The position numbers and the translations under genes are program-made. DNA of 64,000 nt. It comes from Planctomycetota bacterium. Its GTDB lineage: Bacteria > Planctomycetota > B15-G4 > JADJEK01. The notes below the pieces were generated by a model. It was not told the origin of the DNA. It saw nothing but the letters and a program-made list of their open reading frames with translations, and ran no database searches. Numbering within the stretch: the first letter of the stretch is position 1; each line of letters starts with the position of its first letter. Positions 24,280 through 32,785 of this stretch are shown here, piece by piece. Location of the stretch: positions 59,676 through 123,675 of the forward strand of contig JADJEK010000014.1 in the NCBI GenBank assembly GCA_016709145.1, in the 5' to 3' direction.

Positions 24280-25769
24280 GCGAAGCTCCGATTGCGGCGT
24301 CGCTGCTCGACGCGCTGCATCAACACGCGCATCACGCGCAGGTACAGCTCGTCCTTCAGCACCGCGTCCTCGACGCCGGCGTCGATGTTGGGGTTGTCGT
24401 TGACCTCGATCACGTAGACCTTGTCGCCGATCTGCTTGAGGTCGACGCCGTAGAGGCCTTCGCCGATGAGGTTCGCGGCCTTAAGCGCGGCTTTCACGAC
24501 GCGCGTCGGCGCGTGTTCGATCGGCACGGTCTCGGCGCGGCCGAACGTCTTCTGCTTCGACGCGGCGTCGCGCTTCACGATCTGCCAATGGCGCGTCGCC
24601 ATGAAATACCGGCACGCGTAGAGCGGCTGGCGGTCGAGCACGCCGATGCGCCAGTCGAACTCGGTCGGCACGAACTCCTGCGCGACGATGAGGTCCGAGC
24701 GCTCGAGCCAGTCGTCGACCAGCGCGTCGAGTTGCTCGCGCGTGTCGGCCTTCTTCACGCCTTGCGAGAACGCGCTGTCCGGCTGCTTCAGGATGCACGG
24801 CAGCCCGAGCGTGTCGAGCACGCGCTCTTCGTTGCCGCGATGCACGATCATCGTCTTCGGATGCGGCACCTTGTTGCGCAGCAGCATCTCGGCCAGGAAC
24901 ACCTTGTTCGAGCACTTCAGGATCGAGTCGGGGTCGTCGATCACGACCAGGCCTTGCGCCTTCGCCTTCTCGGCGAAGCGATACGTGCGGTGGTTGACGC
25001 TCGTCGTCTCGCGCAGGAACAACGCCTCGAACTCACCGAGGCGCGCGAAGTCGTCGGGCTCGATGAAGTCGACGTCGAAGCCGACCGCCTCGCCGGCCTT
25101 CTGGAACTTCTTCAGTGCGCGCTCGTCGCTCGGCGAATCCTCGGCGTCGGCGTCGCACAGGATCGCGAGATCGAAGCGCGTGTCGGCGCGCTTGCGCGTC
25201 GTGCGATGTCGGCAGGCGAAGTACTCGCGCGTGACTTCGAACAGGAACGGTCGGTGCTCGACCGGGACTTCGACGTAGCCGATCAAGCTGATCCCGGTCA
25301 TCGTCCACCGCGACGACTTCGGGTTGCGCTCGAACTCCGCGCGCAGGAGGGGCGCGGAGAATTGCCGGAACAACGCGGCCGCAAGTTCGTCGTGCCGCTT
25401 CGCCACATTGCGCCCGAAGTACACGCTCAGCGTGAACTCGTCGGACTGGATCGGCGCGAGACTCTTCTGGATCAGATCCTCGAGTTCGCCCGAGGCGACG
25501 CGAATCACGGCCGGTGACTTCAGCTCTTGGATGGTCGCGACGCTCGGCGTCGGCTTGTGACCGCGCGCTTCGGCGAGCAGCGAGACGTAGTAGCCGGCCT
25601 TCTGGTAGCGGTACGCGCGGCAGAGGTTGAACACGCGCGTGCGCGGCAGGTCGACGTACGCCGGATCGGTGAGGTAGTCCTTCGCGCCGACGACGCGCGT
25701 ATCGGACACGTCGAGCGGCCAATCCGACGGATCGCGGACGACGATGAGGTTCGGCGGCAGTGCGGTCAT
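24276..25769 (-). CDS. RimK-like ATP-grasp ligase with N-terminal RLAN-type domain
   Basis: This 497-residue protein has about 190 N-terminal residues (LIVVRDPSDWPLDV, VFNLCRAYRYQKAGYYVSLL, IGYVEVPVEHRPFLFE) of the kind found before RimK-type ATP-grasp domains. Then comes a complete ATP-grasp: CSNKVFLAEMLLRNKVPHPK, PCILKQPDSAFSQGVKK (ATP loop), LIVAQEFVPTEFDWRIGVLD and VYVIEVNDNPNIDAG (Mg-binding Glu and Asn). RimK relatives add glutamate or other amino acids through amide bonds. Start: the ATG overlapping the stop of the peptidase gene. It is probably the core peptide-forming enzyme of the operon. Confidence 0.9.
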   Translation of the reverse strand: MTALPPNLIVVRDPSDWPLDVSDTRVVGAKDYLTDPAYVDLPRTRVFNLCRAYRYQKAGYYVSLLAEARGHKPTPSVATIQELKSPAVIRVASGELEDLIQKSLAPIQSDEFTLSVYFGRNVAKRHDELAAALFRQFSAPLLRAEFERNPKSSRWTMTGISLIGYVEVPVEHRPFLFEVTREYFACRHRTTRKRADTRFDLAILCDADAEDSPSDERALKKFQKAGEAVGFDVDFIEPDDFARLGEFEALFLRETTSVNHRTYRFAEKAKAQGLVVIDDPDSILKCSNKVFLAEMLLRNKVPHPKTMIVHRGNEERVLDTLGLPCILKQPDSAFSQGVKKADTREQLDALVDDWLERSDLIVAQEFVPTEFDWRIGVLDRQPLYACRYFMATRHWQIVKRDAASKQKTFGRAETVPIEHAPTRVVKAALKAANLIGEGLYGVDLKQIGDKVYVIEVNDNPNIDAGVEDAVLKDELYLRVMRVLMQRVEQRRRNRSFA

Positions 25770-26491
25770 GGAGCGCGCGGGCCCTCGCGTTTGGGACGCA
25801 CGACGAGCAGGACGGCGTCGTACGTCAGGACGCCGAGCAGGATCGATCCGATCACGCGATCGATGTCGACTTCGTAGTGATGAGCCCGACGGCGCATCGG
25901 GTTCTCGAGGAACGGATCGGCGACGTGGACGACGCGGTCCTCGGGGTCGTAGCCCGCGAGCACGACGAAATGACCCTGCGGCTCGCCGCGGATGTCGTCG
26001 GGTTCGTCGCGGTCGCCGTACTCGCGCATCGCGCGATACAGGAACGTCGAGGACAGCCCGGTCAGGATCGGCTGGCGCTTGGTCAGGTACTTGCGGATCA
26101 GCGCGGGCGTGAGATCGGCGAGACGCAGATCGCCGCCGCGCTCGATGAACTCGAGGTACGCACGCGTGGCGGCTTGCAGGCGTCGCCCGCTCTTGACCGC
26201 GCGTTGGCGCATCAAGCGTTCGGCGAGGTCGACCGAGTCGTCGGCGAACCACGTCGGGTCGAAGACCTGCAGGTTGTACGTGTAAAGGATCGCTTCGAAG
26301 CCACGCTCGAGCGCGTCGTTCGCGAGCAGTACGGCGAGCGTGCCGCCCGACTCGAGCGTCCGCACGTCGCGGATGACCTCGTCGAGCGACAGGTCGAGAC
26401 CGTGGTAGCGATAGACGGCGTGCAAGCACGTCGGCCCGCAGGTGCGGTCGTCGGGCTGCGGCAGGATCTCGAGATGCAGTCGTTCGGCCAT
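25766..26491 (-). CDS. C39-like papain-fold peptidase
   Basis: This 241-residue protein has a Q-x5-C active-site entry, QPDDRTCGPTCLHAVYRY (Q12, catalytic Cys 18), then GHFVVLAGYDPEDRVVHVADPF (His and Asp of the triad). The remaining part is helical. C39-like domains cleave after Gly-Gly leaders or act as transpeptidases; as the first gene of an amidoligase operon it may process a peptide substrate or product. It has no signal peptide, so it is cytoplasmic. A -10-like TACAAT lies 10 bp upstream of the ATG, so the transcript may have almost no leader. Confidence 0.82.
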   Translation of the reverse strand: MAERLHLEILPQPDDRTCGPTCLHAVYRYHGLDLSLDEVIRDVRTLESGGTLAVLLANDALERGFEAILYTYNLQVFDPTWFADDSVDLAERLMRQRAVKSGRRLQAATRAYLEFIERGGDLRLADLTPALIRKYLTKRQPILTGLSSTFLYRAMREYGDRDEPDDIRGEPQGHFVVLAGYDPEDRVVHVADPFLENPMRRRAHHYEVDIDRVIGSILLGVLTYDAVLLVVRPKREGPRAP

Positions 26492-26501
26492 GCGGCGCGG
26501 G

Positions 26502-26507
26502 ATTGTA
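26502..26507 (-). promoter_or_regulatory. -10-like element for the amidoligase operon
   Basis: TACAAT on the minus strand is followed by a C/G-rich run and the ATG only 10 bp later. A good -35 was not found at the usual distance. The close spacing matches the pattern seen before the genes at 32,786 and 59,394. Confidence 0.35.
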
Positions 26508-26788
26508 GGGTCGCCACGCGAGCGCAGTGCCGGCCACGCCAAATCGCCCCCCTGGATCGTCCGACCATCAGGCTCGCGGCCGTAGAACGGCGCCCGCGCC
26601 CCGCCGTACAGTCGCGGCAACTCGGGGGGTTCGATCGCGCACGTGGGTAACGGCGACGGGGAGTCCATGGTCATGGACGACGCGTCGGGGAACGTCCGCG
26701 CGAGTCTCGTCACGAGGAACGCGTGGCCCGAAGGCCGCGCGAGACGTCGCTTTCGGTCGTTCGCCGACCGATTCACGGAGGAGAGCCC

Positions 26789-27937
26789 ATGAGGACTGCC
26801 TTGGTACCCGCACTCGCCCTGTTCGTCACGGCGGGGGCGGCATTCGCCCAGAACGAGATCACGCACCACGACGGCACGATCGAGAGCGTTTCCCGCGGGA
26901 CGAACGCCGCCAACGCGAAGACGCTGCTGCAGCGCGTCCCGGCCGATCAGGTCGGCGGCGCCGCCGCGATGACGGGCGCGACGGTGCTCGTCCAAGACCA
27001 GAACTTCAACACGGCGGAGATCCTCGCGCTCGAACTGCGCGGCAACGATCCCCTCGGCCCCGCGACCGGGCAACCGAACATGGCCGCGGCCGGCCTCATC
27101 GGGACGACGGGGAACCTGACCCTGCAGTTCCCGACACCCACGACCGGCGTCGTGTCCGGTGTGTTCGTCACGATTTCGTTCGCGGCGCCGGTCGCGGCGC
27201 CGTCGAGCTCGACCACCGTCGTTCCCGCGGGAGACGCGTACTTCGGCGTCGCGCTCGGGCCGGCGCCGTCGTGGCCGGGGACCGACGGCATCTCGGCAGG
27301 AGCAAGCCTCGTCGCCACCGGCAACCCCGGCGAGCAGATGAACCCGGCGGCCGTGGGCTACAGCGGAACCGCGGGCGCGGCCGGTCTGGGTTGGCAAGCC
27401 GACACCACGCTGGCGACACCGCCGACGCTCGGCTCAGCGAATCGCGCGTGGTTCTTCGCGTCGCGCTGGAGCAACGGCACGCTGCAGCCTTCCGCCAACA
27501 ACGCCACCGCGTTCACCGGCAATCCGACGACACTCGCGGGCAACGGCCTGAACCCCAACTACGGGCACGCGGGCCTGTGGCCCCACATGCTGCGCGCGGG
27601 TGGCCCCGACAACATCGGGTTCCGCGCGCGCTTCACGACGCCGGTGGGAACGCCCGTGTTGCTGTTCGTCGGCACGACGCCGATCGCGACGCCAGCGACC
27701 GCGTTCGGCGTGAACGGCAAGCTCTGCATCGATCCGAACGCTCAGATCGCGTTCCTCGAATTGAAGAACACCGTCGCGCCGCCGACGGGACAGCCCGCGA
27801 CGACCAGCGAAGTGTTGTTCGGCGCGTATCCGGGCAGCACGAGTTATCCCGCGGGCACGCAGATCTACGCGCAAGCCGTCGCGTTGCCGGCCGCCGGAAC
27901 GCCGTCGTTGTCGTCGATGTGCAAGATCGAGCTCTGA
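26789..27937 (+). CDS. Secreted protein of unknown function
   Basis: This 382-residue protein has a signal peptide (MRTALVPALALFVTAGAAFA, cut before QNEITHH) and a ribosome site GGAGGAG upstream of the ATG. The mature part is rich in Ala, Gly, Thr and Pro, with many short beta-prone stretches (LTLQFPTPTTGVVSGVFVTI, VLLFVGTTPIATPA). The tail has one Cys near the C-terminus. I do not recognise the family; similar low-complexity secreted proteins are common in planctomycetes. The next gene begins 4 bp downstream, so the two are probably co-transcribed. Confidence 0.7.
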   Translation: MRTALVPALALFVTAGAAFAQNEITHHDGTIESVSRGTNAANAKTLLQRVPADQVGGAAAMTGATVLVQDQNFNTAEILALELRGNDPLGPATGQPNMAAAGLIGTTGNLTLQFPTPTTGVVSGVFVTISFAAPVAAPSSSTTVVPAGDAYFGVALGPAPSWPGTDGISAGASLVATGNPGEQMNPAAVGYSGTAGAAGLGWQADTTLATPPTLGSANRAWFFASRWSNGTLQPSANNATAFTGNPTTLAGNGLNPNYGHAGLWPHMLRAGGPDNIGFRARFTTPVGTPVLLFVGTTPIATPATAFGVNGKLCIDPNAQIAFLELKNTVAPPTGQPATTSEVLFGAYPGSTSYPAGTQIYAQAVALPAAGTPSLSSMCKIEL

Positions 27938-27941
27938 GTCG

Positions 27942-28412
27942 ATGAGCCAGCCCACTGCAAGTCGAGCGACGGCGTTCGTGCTGATCGCGATCGCGCTCTG
28001 CGTCGGCGCGTGGGTCTGGTTCGATTCGCGCCGACCGGGCCCCGACGCCGCCGCGCCATCCCGAGATGGCGCGCGCGGCGCGGGCCCGGTCGTTCGCGAC
28101 GCGACGCCGCGCGGATCCGCGGGCGACGCGACGGAAATCGGCCGAGTCCAAGAACCCGCGGCCGCGCCGTCCGAGGGCGCCCCCGCGGCAACACCGGACA
28201 AAGGCGTCCCGGCGGCCGAGCCCCCGAAGTTCCCGTACTCGTACTTGGCCGGGAAGACGCCATCCGAAGTGTTGCCGGACGGCACGCAGATCTTCCGCGA
28301 CGTTCCGTTCCGGGTCCGTCAACCCGACGGAACCATGGCCGTGCAGATGTCGACGATCACGATCACGCCGACCACGCCGCTCCCGGTCGAGGCCGAGCCC
28401 GGATCGAAGTGA
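27942..28412 (+). CDS. Small membrane-anchored hypothetical protein
   Basis: This 156-residue protein has one N-terminal membrane helix (TAFVLIAIALCVGAWVWF), a Pro/Ala/Gly/Asp-rich linker of about 70 residues and a short C-terminal module (FPYSYLAGKTPSEVLPDGTQ and about 40 more residues) that may be beta-stranded. It has an N-in, C-out topology. It follows the secreted protein by 4 bp. Its stop abuts directly on the stop of the convergent glycosyltransferase gene, leaving no spacer at all between the two. No family recognised. Confidence 0.65.
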   Translation: MSQPTASRATAFVLIAIALCVGAWVWFDSRRPGPDAAAPSRDGARGAGPVVRDATPRGSAGDATEIGRVQEPAAAPSEGAPAATPDKGVPAAEPPKFPYSYLAGKTPSEVLPDGTQIFRDVPFRVRQPDGTMAVQMSTITITPTTPLPVEAEPGSK

Positions 28413-29363
28413 TCACCGCACGCGCGGGTCGTTCTTGCCGTCGTCGTGCCACACCTCTTCGACCACGCGGCAAATCGATCGCGTCGCGGCCGCGCGTTCG
28501 GCCGGCACGGTCATGCGCCGCGCCGTCCTCCACCACTCCTCGAGCGCGCGCCACGCCGTCATGAGCTTCGCCAGCGCGAAGCCGAACGCGCCGTACGCAC
28601 GCTGGTAGTAGCGCGCGCGGTTCTTGTGCCATTCCAACGCGAAGTCGCCGTAGCGGCTCGTCGAGGCGCCGCCGTGATGCACGACGCGCGCGCCGGCGAG
28701 GAACCAGATCGAGTAGCCGCGCGCGACGAGGCGCCGGCACAACTCGACGTCGTTGAAGAACAGGAACAGATCGGGATCGAGCAACCCGACTTCCGCGAGC
28801 GCGCTCTTGCGCAGCATCAACGCCGCGCCCGGCGGTTGGTCGACGCGACGCGTCGACAGGTGGTCGAAGTCGGAGCAGAAGTACTGGTCGATCACGCGCC
28901 GCAGCGGCCAGCGCTTGCCGAACCAGGTGTCGAAGCCGAACAACACGCCGAGCGTCGGGAACCGCATGCAGGCGCGTTGGATCGAACCGTCGACGTTGAA
29001 CAACTGCGCGCCGACCGCGCCGACCCACGGATCGTCCTCGAGGAAGCGCACGAGCCGCGCCATCGCGTCGGGCGCGATCTCGGTGTCGCTGTTCAGCAGG
29101 AATACGAAGCTCCCGCGCGCGGCGCGGATGCCGACGTTGTTGCCCTCGGCGTAGCCGAGGTTGCGCTCGTTCACGATCAGGCGGACCTCGGGGAAGCGCT
29201 CGCGCACGCAGGCGACGCTGTCGTCCGCCGACGCGTTGTCGACGACGATGACTTCGCGCGACGGCGACGGATCCGCGGCGCGCACGCACTCGAGGCAGCG
29301 CAGCAACAGGTCGCGCGTGTTCCACGACAGGATCACGATCGAAAGCAGCGGCGGCGCCGACAT
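28413..29363 (-). CDS. Glycosyltransferase family 2
   Basis: This 316-residue GT-A enzyme of the rhamnosyltransferase-like GT2 group has LSIVILSWNTRDLLLRCL, VVDNASADDSVACV, RNLGYAEGNNVGIRAA, LLNSDTEI (metal site), PPGAALMLRKSAL and FLFFNDVELCRRLVARGY. The C-terminal 60 residues are helical and basic. Its ATG overlaps the previous stop (TGATG). It is the last gene of the ABC-exporter cluster and probably builds the exported polysaccharide. Confidence 0.9.
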   Translation of the reverse strand: MSAPPLLSIVILSWNTRDLLLRCLECVRAADPSPSREVIVVDNASADDSVACVRERFPEVRLIVNERNLGYAEGNNVGIRAARGSFVFLLNSDTEIAPDAMARLVRFLEDDPWVGAVGAQLFNVDGSIQRACMRFPTLGVLFGFDTWFGKRWPLRRVIDQYFCSDFDHLSTRRVDQPPGAALMLRKSALAEVGLLDPDLFLFFNDVELCRRLVARGYSIWFLAGARVVHHGGASTSRYGDFALEWHKNRARYYQRAYGAFGFALAKLMTAWRALEEWWRTARRMTVPAERAAATRSICRVVEEVWHDDGKNDPRVR

Positions 29364-30529
29364 CAGAGTTCCTCGAACGCGATCGGCCCGGTCGTGTGGA
29401 CCGACTTCGAGAACGTGACGTACGCGAGCGGTTCGAGCGTCCCGACGTCGAGCACGCGCACGAACCACGTGGTCGCCTCGAGCGCGTTCCATGCGCGCGC
29501 GGGGAACTCGAGGCGCGGGCCGCTGCCGACGTGGCCGCCACAGAACAGGAACGCCGGATCGGTCGCGAGCTCCATGACCCACGTCGTCGCGTGCGAAGGC
29601 AAATCGATCGCGAGCGGCTGCTCGAGCGCGCCGAGCCCCGTCGGCTCGAGGAAGCGCCAGCCTTGGCCCTGCGGGCCACGCTTCGCCGCGTAGGCCTCGA
29701 AGCGGTCGAAGGCCCACGCGCCGAGCGCGCCGTAGTGCTTGCGGTAGTAGCGCGCGCGCGACACGTGATAGCGACGCTGGACTTCTTCGCGCAGTGTGCG
29801 AGCACTCTGATCGAAGAAGTGGATCATGCGCGCGGCCGGCGCCAACACGATGCGCGCTCCCGCCGCCGTCACGCGTCGGCACAGATCGGCGTCCTCGAAG
29901 TAGAACGGGAAGCCCTCGTCGAACGGGCCGAGCCGACGCGCGAGGTCCGCGCGCAGCATCATCGCGAAGCCCGAGATCATGCGGCAGTCCTGCGGCGTCC
30001 GCGCGAGCCACGCACGCAGGAACCGCCGCGAGCGTTGGAACGACGCGCGTCGAGCGATGCCTTGATGCACGCGTCCGAGCGATTCGGCGATATGCAGGGA
30101 CAGCGTCGGCAGGTCGTTCTGCGGCAGCAGGATGAACAGGTCGGGATCGAGGTAGCCGCGCGGTCCGACCGCGCCGATGCCCGGATCCGATCGCATCACG
30201 TCGACGAACCCCGACAGCGCGCCGTCGAGCACGAGCACGTCGGGATTCGACAGCAGCACGAACTCGGCGTCGACGTGCTTCATGCCGAGGTTCATGCCCG
30301 GGCCGTAGCCATCGTTGCGGTCGTGGTAGATCACGGTCACGCCGAGCGCGCGCAGCGGATCGAGTTCGGCGTGCTGATCGGTCGGCGAGAGGTTGTCGAC
30401 GACGACGATCTGCAGCGAGCCCGGCCCGCCGTCACGACCGCGGAACTTCTGCGCGCGCAGCGAGCGCACCGCCGACGCCGTCAGGCGGCCGGAGTTGAAG
30501 TTCACGATCACCACGCCGACGTCGTGCAT
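29363..30529 (-). CDS. Glycosyltransferase family 2 with C-terminal beta-rich extension
   Basis: This 388-residue protein has residues 1-290 forming a GT2 (VGVVIVNFNSGRLTASAV, VVVDNLSPTDQHAELD, LSNPDVLVLDGAL, FPFYFEDADLCRRVTAAG). About 90 further residues (DLPSHATTWVMELATDPAFL onward) look like a beta-sandwich and are not part of the standard GT2 fold; they may be a carbohydrate-binding addition. It lies 25 bp after the Wzt-like gene and overlaps the next glycosyltransferase. Confidence 0.87.
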   Translation of the reverse strand: MHDVGVVIVNFNSGRLTASAVRSLRAQKFRGRDGGPGSLQIVVVDNLSPTDQHAELDPLRALGVTVIYHDRNDGYGPGMNLGMKHVDAEFVLLSNPDVLVLDGALSGFVDVMRSDPGIGAVGPRGYLDPDLFILLPQNDLPTLSLHIAESLGRVHQGIARRASFQRSRRFLRAWLARTPQDCRMISGFAMMLRADLARRLGPFDEGFPFYFEDADLCRRVTAAGARIVLAPAARMIHFFDQSARTLREEVQRRYHVSRARYYRKHYGALGAWAFDRFEAYAAKRGPQGQGWRFLEPTGLGALEQPLAIDLPSHATTWVMELATDPAFLFCGGHVGSGPRLEFPARAWNALEATTWFVRVLDVGTLEPLAYVTFSKSVHTTGPIAFEEL

Positions 30530-30554
30530 CGATCATCCAACGAACAACCAACGA

Positions 30555-31769
30555 TCAACGGATGTCTTCGAACCGCCACTCGTGGTTCAGCGAGATCACG
30601 CCGACGTGCCCGGCCTGCGGCTGGATCACGAGCGGCAGTTCGTTCATGCGGTGGTCGTAGATGTGCAGGCAGTTCTCGTCGTAGAGGTACCCGATCACCG
30701 TGAACTCACCGTCGTTGAGGTCGACGCGCGGCACCGTGATGAACGCGCGATGTCGGCCGCCGGGCGTCTGCGGGACCTTGACGCCGTCGTGACCCGACGA
30801 GGCCGCCGCGATCAACACGTTGTCCGAGCGCCAGATCGCGAAGCCGCAGTTGATCGGCGCGTTCCAACCTTCGGGGACGTGGTATTCGAGGCGCATCACG
30901 AGCTTCTGGCCCGTGCGCGTCAGCGACACCGCTTCGCCGCGATCGTCGAGCAGCGTGACCGCGTCGAGCTTCGGCGGATTGCGCTCGGGCGAGATCGGTA
31001 CGCCGCCGACCGCGAGCTCGGGCTCGTGCAGCAGGCTGCGTTCGTAGTTCGCGTAGTTCGCCGTGACGGTCAGCGGATCGCCGCGCTGTTCGACCTTGCC
31101 CTGCTTGACCCAGATCACGTCGTCGCAGACCTGGCGCACGTCGTAGAGCGAGTGCGAGCAGAAGATGATCGTCTTGCCGCGCTTGCGGAAGTCGAAGATG
31201 CGGTCGATGCACTTCTTTTGGAAGTGGAGATCGCCGACCGCGAGGATCTCGTCGATGATCAGCACGTCGGGATCGATCGCCGTCGCGACCGAGAAGCCGA
31301 GGCGCATGATCATGCCCGACGAATACGTGCGCACCGGCTGGTCGATGAAGTGGCCGAGCTCGGTGAAGTCGATGATCTGATCGAGCCGCGCGCGCGTCTC
31401 CGCGCGCGAGAAGCCCATCACCGACGCGTTCAGGAAGATGTTGTCGCGGCCGGTGAACTCGGAATGGAAGCCGGTGCCGAGTTCGAGCAGCGACGCGACC
31501 TTGCCGGACAGCGTGAACTCGCCGACGGTCGGCAGCGTGGTGCCCGCGAGGATCTTGAGCAGCGTCGACTTACCGGCGCCGTTGCTGCCGATGATGCCGA
31601 GCGCCTTGCCGTGCTCGACCTCGAGGTCGACGTCCTTCAACGCCCACACTTCTTTGTGGAAGCGTTTCTTGCCGAACGACAGCCCCTCGCGGATGCGTTG
31701 GAACGGCGAGTCGTAGATCTTGTATTTCTTGCCGACACCGCGCACGACGACGGCGGGTTCAGAGCTCAT
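30555..31769 (-). CDS. wzt: Polysaccharide ABC exporter ATPase with C-terminal glycan-binding domain (Wzt-like)
   Basis: This 404-residue protein has an ABC ATPase of the Wzt/TagH/KpsT class (Walker A GSNGAGKST, signature YSSGM, Walker B DVLIIDEILAVGD), followed by about 140 residues with the beta-sandwich pattern of Wzt C-terminal domains (NPPKLDAVTLLDDRGEAVSL, RLEYHVPEGWNAPINCGFAI, FTVIGYLYDENCLHIYDHR). In the O9a system this domain recognises the capped end of the glycan before export. Its start overlaps the permease gene by 11 bp. The symbol reflects the family, not proven orthology. Confidence 0.92.
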   Translation of the reverse strand: MSSEPAVVVRGVGKKYKIYDSPFQRIREGLSFGKKRFHKEVWALKDVDLEVEHGKALGIIGSNGAGKSTLLKILAGTTLPTVGEFTLSGKVASLLELGTGFHSEFTGRDNIFLNASVMGFSRAETRARLDQIIDFTELGHFIDQPVRTYSSGMIMRLGFSVATAIDPDVLIIDEILAVGDLHFQKKCIDRIFDFRKRGKTIIFCSHSLYDVRQVCDDVIWVKQGKVEQRGDPLTVTANYANYERSLLHEPELAVGGVPISPERNPPKLDAVTLLDDRGEAVSLTRTGQKLVMRLEYHVPEGWNAPINCGFAIWRSDNVLIAAASSGHDGVKVPQTPGGRHRAFITVPRVDLNDGEFTVIGYLYDENCLHIYDHRMNELPLVIQPQAGHVGVISLNHEWRFEDIR

Positions 31770-32625
31770 CGGCGAACCTCCCCTTGGTGGCGAGGAAGAA
31801 CGCGTGACCCGGGATGAACACGAGGATGGCCCACAGCGCCATGACCATCACCGCGGTCCACGGCACCGGCGCGGTGTCGAACGTGAGCGCGGCGCGGTAG
31901 ATCTCGACGAGGTGGAAGAACGGGTTCACCTTCATCAGCCACGACCACTGCTGCAGATTCTCGGCCTGCGTGATCAGTTGCGCCGGATAGACGATCGGCG
32001 TGGTGAAGAACCACAGCATCAAGAACAACTGGACGATCTGCGACGTGTCGCGGATGAAGATGTTCATCGCGCCGAGGAACAGTCCGAGTCCGGTCGTGAA
32101 CACGATCTGCAAGATCAACGCGAGCCCGACCAGCCAGAAGTGTTGCGGCAGTCCGCCGATGACGATCAGGCGCACGGCGACGTAGACCGCCAGCGCGATC
32201 ACGAAGTAGATCGCGTTCACGGCCACGGCGTAGAGCGGCAGCAACTGCGAGGGGAACGCGATCTTCTTGACGAGGTTGCCGTTCTCGAGCACGACGCCCG
32301 TGCAGCGCACGATCGACTCGGAGAACGAGATCCACGGCAGCAACCCGGCCATGATGTAGAAGGCCGCGTGCGAGCGATCGCTGAGCACCGCGGCGTCGCC
32401 TGCGCCACCTTCGAAGCGCTGCTGCAGCACCTCGACGAACACGAGGTAGTACACGCCGAACAGGATCAACGGATTCAGCAGCGGCCACAGCCGGCCGAGC
32501 AACGAACCCTCGTAACGCGCCTTCAAGTCGCGCCATACGAACGACGTCACCAGCTCGCGGTGGCGCCAGGCGATGAACGGCAGCGACAGCGACTCGGGGA
32601 GCTTCAAGATGCGGTTCCGGCTCAA
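31759..32625 (-). CDS. wzm: Polysaccharide ABC exporter permease (Wzm-like, ABC-2 type)
   Basis: This 288-residue inner-membrane protein has six predicted helices in ABC-2 order. The amphipathic N-terminal LVTSFVWRDLKARYEGSLLG gate helix is followed by LLNPLILFGVYYLVFVEVL and later by LLPWISFSESIVRCTGVV, AIYFVIALAVYVAVRLIVIG, FTTGLGLFLGAMNIFIRDT, LMLWFFTTPIVYPAQLI and VMVMALWAILVFIPGHAFF. It pairs with the Wzt-like ATPase to export an undecaprenyl-linked polysaccharide. It is the first gene of the minus-strand cluster, with a -10-like TAGTCT about 40 bp upstream. Confidence 0.92.
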   Translation of the reverse strand: MSRNRILKLPESLSLPFIAWRHRELVTSFVWRDLKARYEGSLLGRLWPLLNPLILFGVYYLVFVEVLQQRFEGGAGDAAVLSDRSHAAFYIMAGLLPWISFSESIVRCTGVVLENGNLVKKIAFPSQLLPLYAVAVNAIYFVIALAVYVAVRLIVIGGLPQHFWLVGLALILQIVFTTGLGLFLGAMNIFIRDTSQIVQLFLMLWFFTTPIVYPAQLITQAENLQQWSWLMKVNPFFHLVEIYRAALTFDTAPVPWTAVMVMALWAILVFIPGHAFFLATKGRFADEL

Positions 32626-32749
32626 AGGCGAGCGAAGTGCGGGACGCGAAGGGCGAGCAGACTACCAGTGTCGACGTGCACTGTTCATGCACGAGGTTCC
32701 CGGCGAGCTTCGGCAGTCCGCGGGGCCGGACTGAAACGTGCGCGACGAG

Positions 32750-32777
32750 TCGACAACGGGCGCGAGCCGCGTATCCT
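32750..32777 (+). promoter_or_regulatory. Sigma-70-type promoter, probably giving a leaderless mRNA
   Basis: TCGACA (32,750-32,755) and TATCCT (32,772-32,777) are separated by 16 bp, close to the sigma-70 consensus. The ATG begins 8 bp after the -10 hexamer, so transcription should start at or within a few bases of the start codon, leaving no room for a ribosome site. Confidence 0.55.
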
Positions 32778-32785
32778 CCGCGGCC

